A stretch of 7,550 nucleotides of DNA from assembly GCA_002706585.1 (NCBI GenBank), contig PALU01000008.1, positions 1-7,550 of the forward strand, written 5' to 3'. The translations under genes were made by a program, and so were the position numbers. Shown in pieces: positions 1 through 7,550 of this stretch. The notes beneath the pieces were generated by a model. That model saw only the letters and a program-made list of their open reading frames with translations, was not told the origin of the DNA and made no database searches. Origin of the DNA: Rickettsiales bacterium (GTDB lineage: Bacteria > Pseudomonadota > Alphaproteobacteria > TMED127). Every line of letters begins with the position of its first letter. Positions within the stretch are counted from its first letter, which is position 1.

Positions 1-122
<122 letters not shown>

Positions 123-133
123 TTACATAAGCT

Positions 134-139
134 ATTATA
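134..139 (-). promoter_or_regulatory. Candidate -10 box for mreB
   Basis: A perfect TATAAT on the minus strand lies 20 bases upstream of the mreB ATG and directly after an AT-only stretch with a run of 12 T. A transcript starting about seven bases downstream would have a leader of about 14 bases. No good -35 hexamer exists at 16-18 bases: the nearest candidate, TTGATT at 153-158, is only 13 bases away. The call rests on the -10 box and its position, and such boxes occur by chance in DNA this AT-rich. Confidence 0.4.
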
Positions 140-142
140 TTT

Positions 143-178
143 AAAAAAAAAAAATCAAACATTTAAATTACATGTTTA
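143..178 (-). terminator. Candidate intrinsic terminator after leuA
   Basis: On the minus strand AAACAT (172-177) pairs with ATGTTT (157-162) across a 9-base loop, with a possible extra T-G pair. Two bases later comes an uninterrupted run of 12 T (143-154). The left arm and loop contain the last codons and TAA stop of the leuA frame. The 6-7 bp stem is AT-rich and weak, but the long U-tract and its position at the end of the ilv-leu block fit a terminator in a low-GC genome. Confidence 0.45.
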
Positions 179-588
179 TCAACATTTTTTTCAACATTAC
201 TTGAAAAACTTTTTTTTGAATCTTCAGATTTTTTTCTCTTTAAAATAAGTTTATTCAGAGCATCTACATAAGCCTTTGCAGATGCAACCATAGTATCTAT
301 ATCTTTGCCTTGTCCTAAAACAGATATATCATCTTCCTGTAATCTTACACTCACTTCAGCTTGAGCATCTGTTCCTTTTGTTATAGCATTGACCTGATAC
401 AAAACTAAAGATGCATTGTTAGGTACAATATTTTTTATTGCTTTAAAAATTGAGTCGATTGGTCCATTACCTTCTGATTTTTTAATAATTTTTTTACCAA
501 AATAGTTAAGAGAGATTTTAGCTTCGGATTTTGATTTATGTCCACATTTTAGAATTAAATCAAAGAATTCTAGAGACTTCTTTTTAGA
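163..588 (-). pseudogene. leuA: LeuA C-terminal leucine-binding (regulatory) domain, cut off by an in-frame stop
   Basis: This is the same reading frame as the upstream leuA catalytic part, continuing directly after the TAA at 589-591. It encodes 141 codons before TAA at 163-165. It contains the allosteric-domain signature GNGPIDSIFKAI (starting near virtual residue 428) and LYQVNAITKGTDAQAEVSVR followed by the GQGKDIDTMVASAKAYVDALNKL block. These match the LeuA dimerisation/leucine-binding domain typical of alphaproteobacteria. No ATG or GTG occurs in frame near its start, and no Shine-Dalgarno precedes it. The TTG at 400-402 is an ordinary leucine codon in the middle of the domain. Independent translation is therefore unlikely. 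Conservation of the whole domain argues that the stop is very recent, read through, or a sequence error. Confidence 0.85.
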
Positions 589-1752
589 TTAGGTTTGCTC
601 ATTGTCTGCTATTGCTAATAGATCTTCTTCAAAAATTTGTTTTTTTCTATCAGCTAATTCTTTAAATTTAATAAAAAGTTTATTGATTTTTAACTCGCTA
701 AATGAATATCCTAATTCTTTTAACTTAACTTTAAATGCATGCCTACCAGAATGTTTTCCAAGAACCAATTCTGAGGAAGACAGACCTACAGATTCTGGAG
801 TTATAATTTCATATGTATTTGAGTTTTTTAACATACCATCCTGATGTATTCCAGACTCATGAGCAAAAGCGTTCTTTCCAACAATAGCTTTATTAGGTTG
901 AACACTAAATCCTGTTATAGTAGAGACTAAATGAGAAATATTAATAATTTTTTTTGTTTGAATATCAGTATGATAGGGTAACAAATCTTTTCTAGTCTTC
1001 AAACACATAACTATTTCCTCTAAAGCAGCATTTCCAGCTCTTTCACCAATACCATTAATTGTACATTCCACTTGTCTGGCTCCGTTTAAAATTGCACCTA
1101 GTGAATTAGAAACAGCAAGGCCCAAATCGTTATGGCAATGTACAGAGATAACTGCTTTATCAATATTTGATACATTGTTTTTAATATTTTTTATTAATTG
1201 AGAAAACTCGCTTGGTATAGAATATCCAACTGTATCTGGTACATTAATAGTATTTGCACCAGAATTTATTGCCGTTTCTATTGTCTTATATAAAAAATCT
1301 AGATCCGTTCTTGATGCATCCTCTGGTGACCATTCAATTCTGTCTGTATATTTTCTTGCGCGATCAACACTTTTTTTTATTGCTTCAATTACATCGCTTC
1401 TATTCATCTTTAATTTATATTTCATATGTAATTCACTGGTTGAAATAAAAGTATGAATCCTTGACTTTTTTGCTTTTTCCAAAGCTTTACCTGCTGCATC
1501 TAAATCTGAGAATTGAGCTCTGGCTAACGCACAAACTTCTGAATAATCAGAAATCTCTGATATTTTTTTTACCGCTTCAAAATCACCCTTAGAAGCAAAT
1601 GGAAAACCAGCTTCAATAATATCTACTTTCATTTCATTAAGATTTCTTGCAATCAATAACTTATCTTCAACAGACATTGAAGCTCCAGCAGATTGTTCTC
1701 CATCCCTCAGAGTCGTATCAAAAATTAAAATTTTCTCAGAATTGTTTTTCAT
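589..1752 (-). CDS. leuA: 2-isopropylmalate synthase, catalytic part (ends at premature TAA)
   Basis: Condenses acetyl-CoA with 2-oxoisovalerate to 2-isopropylmalate, the first committed step of leucine synthesis, in the cytoplasm. The 387-residue product has the HMG-CoA lyase-like TIM barrel: DTTLRDGEQ at 12-20 (first metal ligand and catalytic Arg), HCHND at 205-209 with metal-binding His205 and His207, and NGIGERAGN ending at Asn241. Subdomain motifs follow: HESGIHQDG (299-306 region) and LGKHSGRHA (331-339). The ATG at 1750-1752 has AAGGA nine bases upstream, inside the end of ilvC, with only five bases between the genes, so translation is probably coupled. Family members are usually 500-530 residues. 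Here the frame stops at the linker after residue 387, and the missing C-terminal domain continues in the same frame to 163 (528 residues if the stop is ignored). Whether the barrel alone is active is uncertain: related short synthases work without the domain, while some truncated LeuA proteins do not. Confidence 0.95.
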   Translation of the reverse strand: MKNNSEKILIFDTTLRDGEQSAGASMSVEDKLLIARNLNEMKVDIIEAGFPFASKGDFEAVKKISEISDYSEVCALARAQFSDLDAAGKALEKAKKSRIHTFISTSELHMKYKLKMNRSDVIEAIKKSVDRARKYTDRIEWSPEDASRTDLDFLYKTIETAINSGANTINVPDTVGYSIPSEFSQLIKNIKNNVSNIDKAVISVHCHNDLGLAVSNSLGAILNGARQVECTINGIGERAGNAALEEIVMCLKTRKDLLPYHTDIQTKKIINISHLVSTITGFSVQPNKAIVGKNAFAHESGIHQDGMLKNSNTYEIITPESVGLSSSELVLGKHSGRHAFKVKLKELGYSFSELKINKLFIKFKELADRKKQIFEEDLLAIADNEQT

Positions 1753-1757
1753 TAAGA

Positions 1758-2958
<1,201 letters not shown>

Positions 2959-2977
<19 letters not shown>

Positions 2978-3294
2978 TTTTTTTTTTTATTTTTTACATT
3001 CAATTTTACTAAAATCAACTCTTTTCCTATAAAGGTATCTAATTCTGTTAAGTCAATTAAATTGTGAACAGGAATTAATTTATTTAATTGTGCCTTAATT
3101 TGGTTAACAACTATCTTGGTTCCAGAAGTTACAATTGTGACTCTTGATAAAAATTTATCAGAATCAACTTCAGAAACAGATAAGCTTTCAATATTGTAAC
3201 CCCTTCCGGAAAATAAACCTACAACTCTAGCTAGAACCCCTGGTTCATTATCAACCATGATAGATAATATATGTCTATAACTAGAGTCATTCAT
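2959..3294 (-). CDS. ilvN: Acetolactate synthase small (regulatory) subunit, N-terminal part, frameshifted
   Basis: Regulatory partner of IlvB: it activates the catalytic subunit and confers valine feedback inhibition. The ACT domain spans about residues 7-82. It shows DNEPGVLARVVGLFSGRG at 15-32 followed by YNIESLSVSEVD, with the Gly and Asn associated with valine binding (Gly19, Asn34) in place. The frame as written stops at 111 residues, while the family usually has about 155-180. Residues 1-106 are native. After the AAA AAA AAA AAG run (2977-2988) the frame drifts into ILIIL and a TAG. The true C-terminus continues in the -1 frame to 2774. The ATG at 3292-3294 lies eight bases after the ilvB stop and has no recognisable Shine-Dalgarno at normal distance, so translation may depend on ribosomes finishing ilvB. 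Confidence 0.93.
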
Positions 3295-3302
3295 AATAAG
3301 GA

Positions 3303-5060
3303 TTATACCAAAACCATACCCTCCTCTGATACTTCTCCATCAAGTTCGTCCTCAGGACCAAGTAACATCTGATCATGAGTTGAACCAGAGGGTATCATGG
3401 GGAAACAATTTTCATTCGGATCTACAACAATATCGCAAATCACTGGTCCTTTAATCTTTAACATTTCTTTAATTAGACTATCTAAATCTGAAGGTTTTTC
3501 GGCTCTAAGGCCAGCAGCACCAAATGATTCAGCAAGTTTTACAAAATCGGGTAATGAGTCCATATAAGATTCTGACAATCTATTACCATGCATAAGTTCT
3601 TGCCATTGTCTAACCATTCCCATGTAGTGGTTATTAATTATAAAAATTTTTACTGGAAGTCTATATTGTTTTATTGTTGACATTTCTTGAATATTCATGA
3701 GTATTGATGCTTCGCCTGCAACATCAATCACAAGACCTTTAGGATGAGCTATTTGCACTCCCATTGCCGCAGGTAAGCCGTACCCCATTGTTCCTAGACC
3801 ACCTGAGGTCATCCAATGTTTTGGTTTATTAAAAGTTAAAAATTGCGCTGCCCACATCTGATGTTGTCCAACTTCAGTAGTATAGAAAGGATCATAGGCT
3901 ACTGTTAAATCATTTAATCTTTGAAGAGCGTATTGTGGTTTTATGATGCTTTTAGAGTTAGAAAATTTTAGACAATCCTTTGATTGCCATTTTTTTATTT
4001 TTTTCCACCAATCTATGCGGTTATTAGAATTAAAACTTATTTTTTTTTTTAAAATTTTTTCTTTAATCTTAGATAAAATCTTAGATAAATCACCTTGTAT
4101 TGTTAGATCAACATTTACACTCTTATTAAATGATGATGCATCAATGTCTAAATGTATTTTTTTTGAATTAGGTGAAAATCCAGAAACTTTACCAGTGATC
4201 CTGTCATCAAATCTTGCACCTACGCATACTAATAAATCTGATTGATGCATTGACATATTTGCTTCATAAGTCCCGTGCATACCTAACATTCCAATGAATT
4301 GTTTGTCTGAGGTTGGAAAAGCACCTAAACCCATCAATGTTTGAGTGCATGGAAAACCAGTTTTTTTTATTAAAAAACTCAAATCTTTAGATGCGGAAAT
4401 TCCTGAATTTATTATTCCACCTCCAACATAAAAAATAGGTTTTTTTGATTTCTGAAGTAAATCAATCATTTGATCAATTTTTTTATCATCTGGTAATAAA
4501 GTTGGTTTGTAATATGAAAGTATCTTCGTTTGCTTTTTTCCAGGATAATGTGTTTTAAAGGTTTGGATATCCTTAGGCACATCTACCAATACTGGTCCAG
4601 GCCTTCCATTTTTAGCTATGTAAAATGCAGAATGAATACAACCTGCTAATTTATTAACTTCTTTAACAAGATAATTATGTTTCGTACATGGTCTTGTTAT
4701 GCCAACAATATCAGCTTCTTGAAATGCATCATTCCCAATCATGTGAGTAGGTACCTGTCCCGAAATACAAACAACAGGGACTGAATCCATCATCGCATCA
4801 GTTAAACCAGTTACGGTATTTGTAGCTCCTGGTCCTGATGTTACAAGAACAACACCAACTTTTCCTGTTGACCTTGCATAACCTTCAGCAGCATGCACAG
4901 CAGCTTGTTCATGTCTTACAAGAATATGTCTAATCTTATCTTGTTTAAATAATTCATCATAAATTGGTAGAACAGCACCTCCAGGATAACCAAAAATTAT
5001 TTCAACTTTTTCCTGAATTAAAGCTTCAATAACTATTCTTGCACCAGTAATTTTCTTCAT
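3303..5060 (-). CDS. ilvB: Acetolactate synthase large (catalytic) subunit
   Basis: Thiamine diphosphate, FAD and Mg2+-dependent enzyme that joins two pyruvates, or pyruvate and 2-oxobutyrate, in the first common step of valine, leucine and isoleucine synthesis. The 585 residues show three domains: the N-terminal PYR domain with FGYPGGAVLP (23-32) and catalytic Glu51 in RHEQAAVHAAEGYARSTG; a central FAD-binding domain (about 190-345) with GARFDDRITGK at 281-291; and the C-terminal PP domain with MTSGGLGTMGYGLPAAMG (417-434). The cofactor motif reads GEAS at 449-452 and ends in Asn476-Asn477, so the usual Asp of GD(G/A) is Glu450 here. The MGMVRQWQ segment (480-487) is that of AHAS. The ATG at 5058-5060 follows miaA by 43 bases with no obvious ribosome binding site. 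A run of 11 A within codons 337-341 is in frame. IlvN is encoded eight bases downstream. Confidence 0.98.
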   Translation of the reverse strand: MKKITGARIVIEALIQEKVEIIFGYPGGAVLPIYDELFKQDKIRHILVRHEQAAVHAAEGYARSTGKVGVVLVTSGPGATNTVTGLTDAMMDSVPVVCISGQVPTHMIGNDAFQEADIVGITRPCTKHNYLVKEVNKLAGCIHSAFYIAKNGRPGPVLVDVPKDIQTFKTHYPGKKQTKILSYYKPTLLPDDKKIDQMIDLLQKSKKPIFYVGGGIINSGISASKDLSFLIKKTGFPCTQTLMGLGAFPTSDKQFIGMLGMHGTYEANMSMHQSDLLVCVGARFDDRITGKVSGFSPNSKKIHLDIDASSFNKSVNVDLTIQGDLSKILSKIKEKILKKKISFNSNNRIDWWKKIKKWQSKDCLKFSNSKSIIKPQYALQRLNDLTVAYDPFYTTEVGQHQMWAAQFLTFNKPKHWMTSGGLGTMGYGLPAAMGVQIAHPKGLVIDVAGEASILMNIQEMSTIKQYRLPVKIFIINNHYMGMVRQWQELMHGNRLSESYMDSLPDFVKLAESFGAAGLRAEKPSDLDSLIKEMLKIKGPVICDIVVDPNENCFPMIPSGSTHDQMLLGPEDELDGEVSEEGMVLV

Positions 5061-5069
5061 AAATACTAA

Positions 5070-5093
5070 AGTAAACTAAAATACAAATTTACT
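5070..5093 (-). repeat. Inverted repeat in the miaA-ilvB gap
   Basis: AGTAAA (5088-5093) and TTTACT (5070-5075) form a perfect 6 bp inverted repeat around 12 bases in the 43-base spacer just upstream of ilvB. It could be a small hairpin or an operator. It has no following T-run, so it does not look like a terminator, and no convincing promoter is visible in the spacer. In such AT-rich DNA it may be chance. Confidence 0.25.
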
Positions 5094-5103
5094 CACCAAA
5101 AAA

Positions 5104-6009
5104 TTAAAAATTGTTAATATTTTTTATAATATATTTTCTTGCATCTGAAAAACTTAGATGCTTTGAAGATTTAGCTCTATTTCGAAACCATGTTATTTGT
5201 CTTTTTGCATATCTTCTTGTCTCTTTCATAAATTCATACATAGTTTCTTCATAATTTTTTTTTTTTAAGATAAAATTGTAAAATGATCTAAACCCAATGG
5301 CTTTACAAATGGGATGACTAATTTTTATATTATGATTTTTTAAAAAATTTTCAATCTCTATTAAAACTCCGTTTTCAGAAATTTCTGTACATCTTCTATT
5401 TATTTTTTTATATAAAGAATCTCTATTAGTTTTTATTACAACATAAATTATTCTTTGAAATTCTTTTTTTTGCTTAATTTGATGCCATTCAGAAATGAAT
5501 TTTCCTGTTGAAATTTTTACCTCTATAGCCCTTATCAATCTTTGTGTGTCATTTATATTTATATCTTTTACTGATTTTTTATCTTTTGCCTTTAGCTTTT
5601 TAAATAAAAACTGATTTCCATATTTTTTATGAATTTCCCTTACTCTTCTCTTAACTTTTAAATTTATTTTTGGGATTGGTGAAATATCACTTACAAGGCT
5701 ATCTAAATACAACCCAGTTCCACCAACAAAAATAGGTATTTTGTCTTTTTCTGAATTTAGAACTTTTTTAACTTCTCTTTTCCATTTTCCAACATTACAC
5801 TCTTCTGGGTAAGATATAAAACCAAATAATCTGCATTTATCAATATTATCTTCTTTTATTGGGCGGTTCGTTAAGATACTTAAGTCTTTGTAAACTTGCA
5901 TACTATCAGCATTAATGATGATGCTTGGAAAAAGCTTTGATATCTCAAGTGCAAGTTTTGTTTTATCTGAAGCGGTTGGACCTCCGATAAGAATAGCAAT
6001 TGGATACAA
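5104..6009 (-). CDS. miaA: tRNA dimethylallyltransferase
   Basis: Transfers a dimethylallyl group to N6 of A37 in tRNAs that read UNN codons, supporting decoding accuracy. The 301-residue length is normal. Motifs in order: P-loop region GPTASDKT (10-17), NADSMQVY (33-40) with catalytic Asp35, SILTNRP (44-50), FVGGTGLYLDSL (94-105), NDTQRLIRAIEV (153-164), KAIGFRSF (236-243) and TRRYAKRQITWFR (264-276). The P-loop is abnormal: Asp15 (codon GAT, 5965-5967) replaces the Gly of GxxxxGK[ST], which may impair phosphate binding; the rest of the fold is intact. The start is TTG at 6007-6009, chosen because AGGA sits six bases upstream and translation enters the first beta strand at once; no ATG is available. 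It follows degP by two bases, so it is almost certainly co-transcribed. A run of 12 A near codons 249-252 is in frame. Confidence 0.95.
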   Translation of the reverse strand: MYPIAILIGGPTASDKTKLALEISKLFPSIIINADSMQVYKDLSILTNRPIKEDNIDKCRLFGFISYPEECNVGKWKREVKKVLNSEKDKIPIFVGGTGLYLDSLVSDISPIPKINLKVKRRVREIHKKYGNQFLFKKLKAKDKKSVKDININDTQRLIRAIEVKISTGKFISEWHQIKQKKEFQRIIYVVIKTNRDSLYKKINRRCTEISENGVLIEIENFLKNHNIKISHPICKAIGFRSFYNFILKKKNYEETMYEFMKETRRYAKRQITWFRNRAKSSKHLSFSDARKYIIKNINNF

Positions 6010-6019
6010 ATTTAATCCT
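6010..6019 (-). promoter_or_regulatory. Ribosome binding site that decides the TTG start of miaA
   Basis: AGGA (6016-6019) lies six bases upstream of TTG at 6007-6009 and overlaps the end of degP (CAG GAT TAA). This supports TTG as the miaA start, since no ATG or GTG stands before the P-loop strand. Confidence 0.65.
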
Positions 6020-7475
6020 GTAGTTTAAGTATTAAAAATCTTGAAAATCCATCAAAATAGATTTGTATAAGTAATGATTCAAGTTTATCGTTGTTTGCTT
6101 TATCGAATATTTTCTTAACATCTTCAGGTTTTTTTATTTCAGTTTGAGATATTTGAGATATAACATTTCCAACATTTAACCCAGATTTAGCGGCTAATGA
6201 ACCTTTTTTTACAGCAGTAATTACAACACCTTTAACATTTTTTGGAATATTGTATTTACTTCTGAGTTGTTTGTTTAATCCCATTAGTCTGAGTCCAATA
6301 TCATCTAATTCTAATTCATTAGAGATAACTTCTTCGTCCATTTGCTCTTCGCCTTGAGCAACTTCATTAAATTTTTCTAATTCACCGAGTTTTACAGTAA
6401 AGCTTTTAAATTTTCTATTTCTCCAAACTTTGACTTTTGCTTTACTTTCAACGGCAGATTCCGCAACTGTTCTTTGAAGAGATCTAACATCTTTGATTTT
6501 TTGTCCGTTAAATTCTACTATAACATCACCAGCTTTAAGTCCAGATTTTTCTGCTGGTTCCCCTGGATTAACCATTGAAATTAAAACACCCTCTTCATCT
6601 TTTAACCCTAAGCTTTTGGCAATATCAGGTGTTATTTCTTGAATTCTCACACCTAACCATCCACGTTGTGTTTTCCCAAATTTTCTTAATTGTTCAATAA
6701 TTGGTTTGGCTAGGTTTGCTGGAATTGAAAAACCTATACCTACACTACCACCTGATGGAGAAAAAATAGCAGAATTAATGCCAACAACTTCACCATCAAG
6801 ATTAAACAGAGGCCCCCCCGAATTTCCTTTATTTATAGAAGCATCTGTTTGTATAAAACTATCATAAGGACCTGAGTTAATATCTCTATTAAATGCTGAT
6901 ATTATTCCAGATGTAACTGTCCCGCCTAAACCAAAAGGGTTTCCAATTGCTATTACTGAGTGCCCAACTCTTGATTTATCCGAATCAGCAAATTTAACGT
7001 ATGGTAAAGGTTCTTTTGATTCAACTTTTAATAATGCAAGATCTGTTAACTTATCTTTACCAATTAATTTTGCCTTAAGTTCTTTTTCATCTTGAAATTT
7101 TACCTTTATTTCATTTGCTTGTGCAATTACGTGATGGTTAGTTACAATATATCCTGAAGGGTCGATTACAAACCCAGAACCCAAAGCCTGAGGCTGTTCT
7201 TCATTTTGAGGTCTATTTGGTTGTTGTTGTGGACCTCCAAAGGGAAAGCCTGGTGGAAAATTTTTGAAAAAGTCTTTGAATTGAGGTGGAATATTATCAA
7301 ATTGCTGATTGTTAGTTTCTTGTGGTTTTTGCACAGTGAAAACATTAACAACGCTTGGAGATAATTTTTCAACAAGATTAGCAAAATCATCAGAAAGAGG
7401 ATGAGATTTTAGATTTGTTGAGAAGATAATAATTATAGAAAATAAAAAAATCTTTAAAGTTTGAGGTTTGATCAT
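6012..7475 (-). CDS. degP: Periplasmic serine endoprotease, DegP/DegQ (HtrA) family
   Basis: Exported trypsin-like protease and chaperone that degrades misfolded envelope proteins. The 487 residues begin with a signal peptide: Lys-containing N-terminus, hydrophobic core at about 8-19 (KIFLFSIIIIFS), with cleavage probably in the low 20s. The segment 51-97 is rich in Pro, Gln, Asn and Phe and corresponds to the regulatory LA-type loop. The protease domain spans about 30-262 with catalytic His115 (TNHHV), Asp145 (LTDLALLK) and Ser219 (GNSGGP), all present. PDZ1 lies at about 272-363 (start RGWLGVRIQ) and PDZ2 at about 388-485, giving the Do-type architecture with two PDZ domains. DegP, DegQ and MucD cannot be told apart here. 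The ATG at 7473-7475 has AGGA six bases upstream. It lies 15 bases after the probable hflC end and two bases before miaA. The hflC-degP pairing, seen in many alphaproteobacteria, suggests a membrane and envelope quality-control unit. Confidence 0.96.
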   Translation of the reverse strand: MIKPQTLKIFLFSIIIIFSTNLKSHPLSDDFANLVEKLSPSVVNVFTVQKPQETNNQQFDNIPPQFKDFFKNFPPGFPFGGPQQQPNRPQNEEQPQALGSGFVIDPSGYIVTNHHVIAQANEIKVKFQDEKELKAKLIGKDKLTDLALLKVESKEPLPYVKFADSDKSRVGHSVIAIGNPFGLGGTVTSGIISAFNRDINSGPYDSFIQTDASINKGNSGGPLFNLDGEVVGINSAIFSPSGGSVGIGFSIPANLAKPIIEQLRKFGKTQRGWLGVRIQEITPDIAKSLGLKDEEGVLISMVNPGEPAEKSGLKAGDVIVEFNGQKIKDVRSLQRTVAESAVESKAKVKVWRNRKFKSFTVKLGELEKFNEVAQGEEQMDEEVISNELELDDIGLRLMGLNKQLRSKYNIPKNVKGVVITAVKKGSLAAKSGLNVGNVISQISQTEIKKPEDVKKIFDKANNDKLESLLIQIYFDGFSRFLILKLQD

Positions 7476-7490
7476 TGTTTGTCCTATTAT

Positions 7491-7550
7491 TTAATTTCTT
7501 TTTTTTCCAGTTGAACTATTAAAAAACTCTAAAAACTCACTATCAGGCGA
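7491..7550 (-). CDS. hflC: Probable HflC C-terminus (SPFH-domain regulator of FtsH), fragment
   Basis: The last 19 codons of a gene entering from the right edge read SPDSEFLEFFNSSTGKKRN and then TAA (7491-7493). The pattern of Ser-Pro-Asp-Ser-Glu-Phe followed by a Phe-Phe pair is what HflC proteins usually carry near their C-terminus (DSEFFRFF-like). The position directly upstream of degP also fits the common hflK-hflC-degP order. HflC pairs with HflK in the inner membrane to modulate the FtsH protease. The fragment is short, so identity rests on this motif plus context; the rest of the gene is outside the window. Confidence 0.65.
   Translation of the reverse strand, partial: SPDSEFLEFFNSSTGKKRN

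Noticed and set aside
163..402. A 79-residue open frame with a TTG start
   Set aside because: The TTG is an internal leucine codon of the LeuA regulatory domain; the frame is open and conserved upstream to 588, and no ribosome binding site precedes the TTG.
602..844. Plus-strand open frame of 80 codons opposite leuA
   Set aside because: It is antisense to the conserved LeuA barrel and has no recognisable domain; it arises from the codon pattern of the real gene.
1254..1448. Plus-strand open frame of 64 codons opposite leuA
   Set aside because: Shadow of leuA with no recognisable features.
3943..4245. Plus-strand open frame of 100 codons opposite ilvB
   Set aside because: Shadow of the ilvB central domain; no family resemblance.
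5061..5103. Leader-peptide attenuator upstream of ilvB
   Set aside because: The gap is only 43 bases and has no short open frame rich in Val, Leu or Ile codons and no terminator hairpin with a T-run.
7166..7390. Minus-strand open frame of 74 codons within degP in another frame
   Set aside because: It overlaps the signal-proximal and loop region of the intact degP gene, where the real frame matches the family.

Overview
This is a strongly AT-rich stretch of bacterial chromosome. Every recognisable gene is on the minus strand and the genes are packed almost end to end. LeuA, IlvN, IlvB and MreB all resemble alphaproteobacterial proteins. The composition, short spacers and order hflC-degP-miaA-ilvB-ilvN-ilvC-leuA-mreB suggest a streamlined alphaproteobacterium, for example a SAR11/Pelagibacterales-like or AEGEAN-169-like marine lineage. 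The lineage is an inference; no rRNA or other decisive marker is present.

In the direction of transcription (right to left), the window opens with the last 19 codons of a probable hflC. It continues with degP/degQ (periplasmic protease with two PDZ domains) and miaA (tRNA A37 dimethylallyltransferase, TTG start). The branched-chain amino acid block follows: ilvB (acetolactate synthase large subunit), ilvN (small regulatory subunit), ilvC (ketol-acid reductoisomerase) and leuA (2-isopropylmalate synthase). A hairpin-plus-T12 terminator candidate and a TATAAT box separate leuA from the first 37 codons of mreB. Gaps between genes are 15, 2, 43, 8, -4 (overlap) and 5 bases up to leuA, so most or all of it could be one transcript. 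No stretch of 300 bases lacks a gene.

Two of the genes are broken as written. ilvN runs out of frame at an 11-A tract ending in the slippery heptamer A AAA AAG. A single -1 shift there restores a normal 173-residue protein that ends in an ATGA overlap with ilvC. leuA has one in-frame TAA at the linker between its catalytic barrel and its C-terminal leucine-binding domain, and the reading frame beyond it is fully conserved. Both breaks spare the catalytic parts (IlvB, IlvC, LeuA barrel) and remove C-terminal regulatory regions from the two classic feedback points of the pathway (valine on IlvBN, leucine on LeuA). This could be real loss of feedback control, recoding, or assembly error; the sequence alone cannot decide. 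MiaA also has Asp in place of the P-loop Gly, and IlvB has Glu in place of the Asp of the thiamine diphosphate motif. These are further reasons to check read support. I see no mobile element, CRISPR array, tRNA, rRNA or novel multi-gene system.
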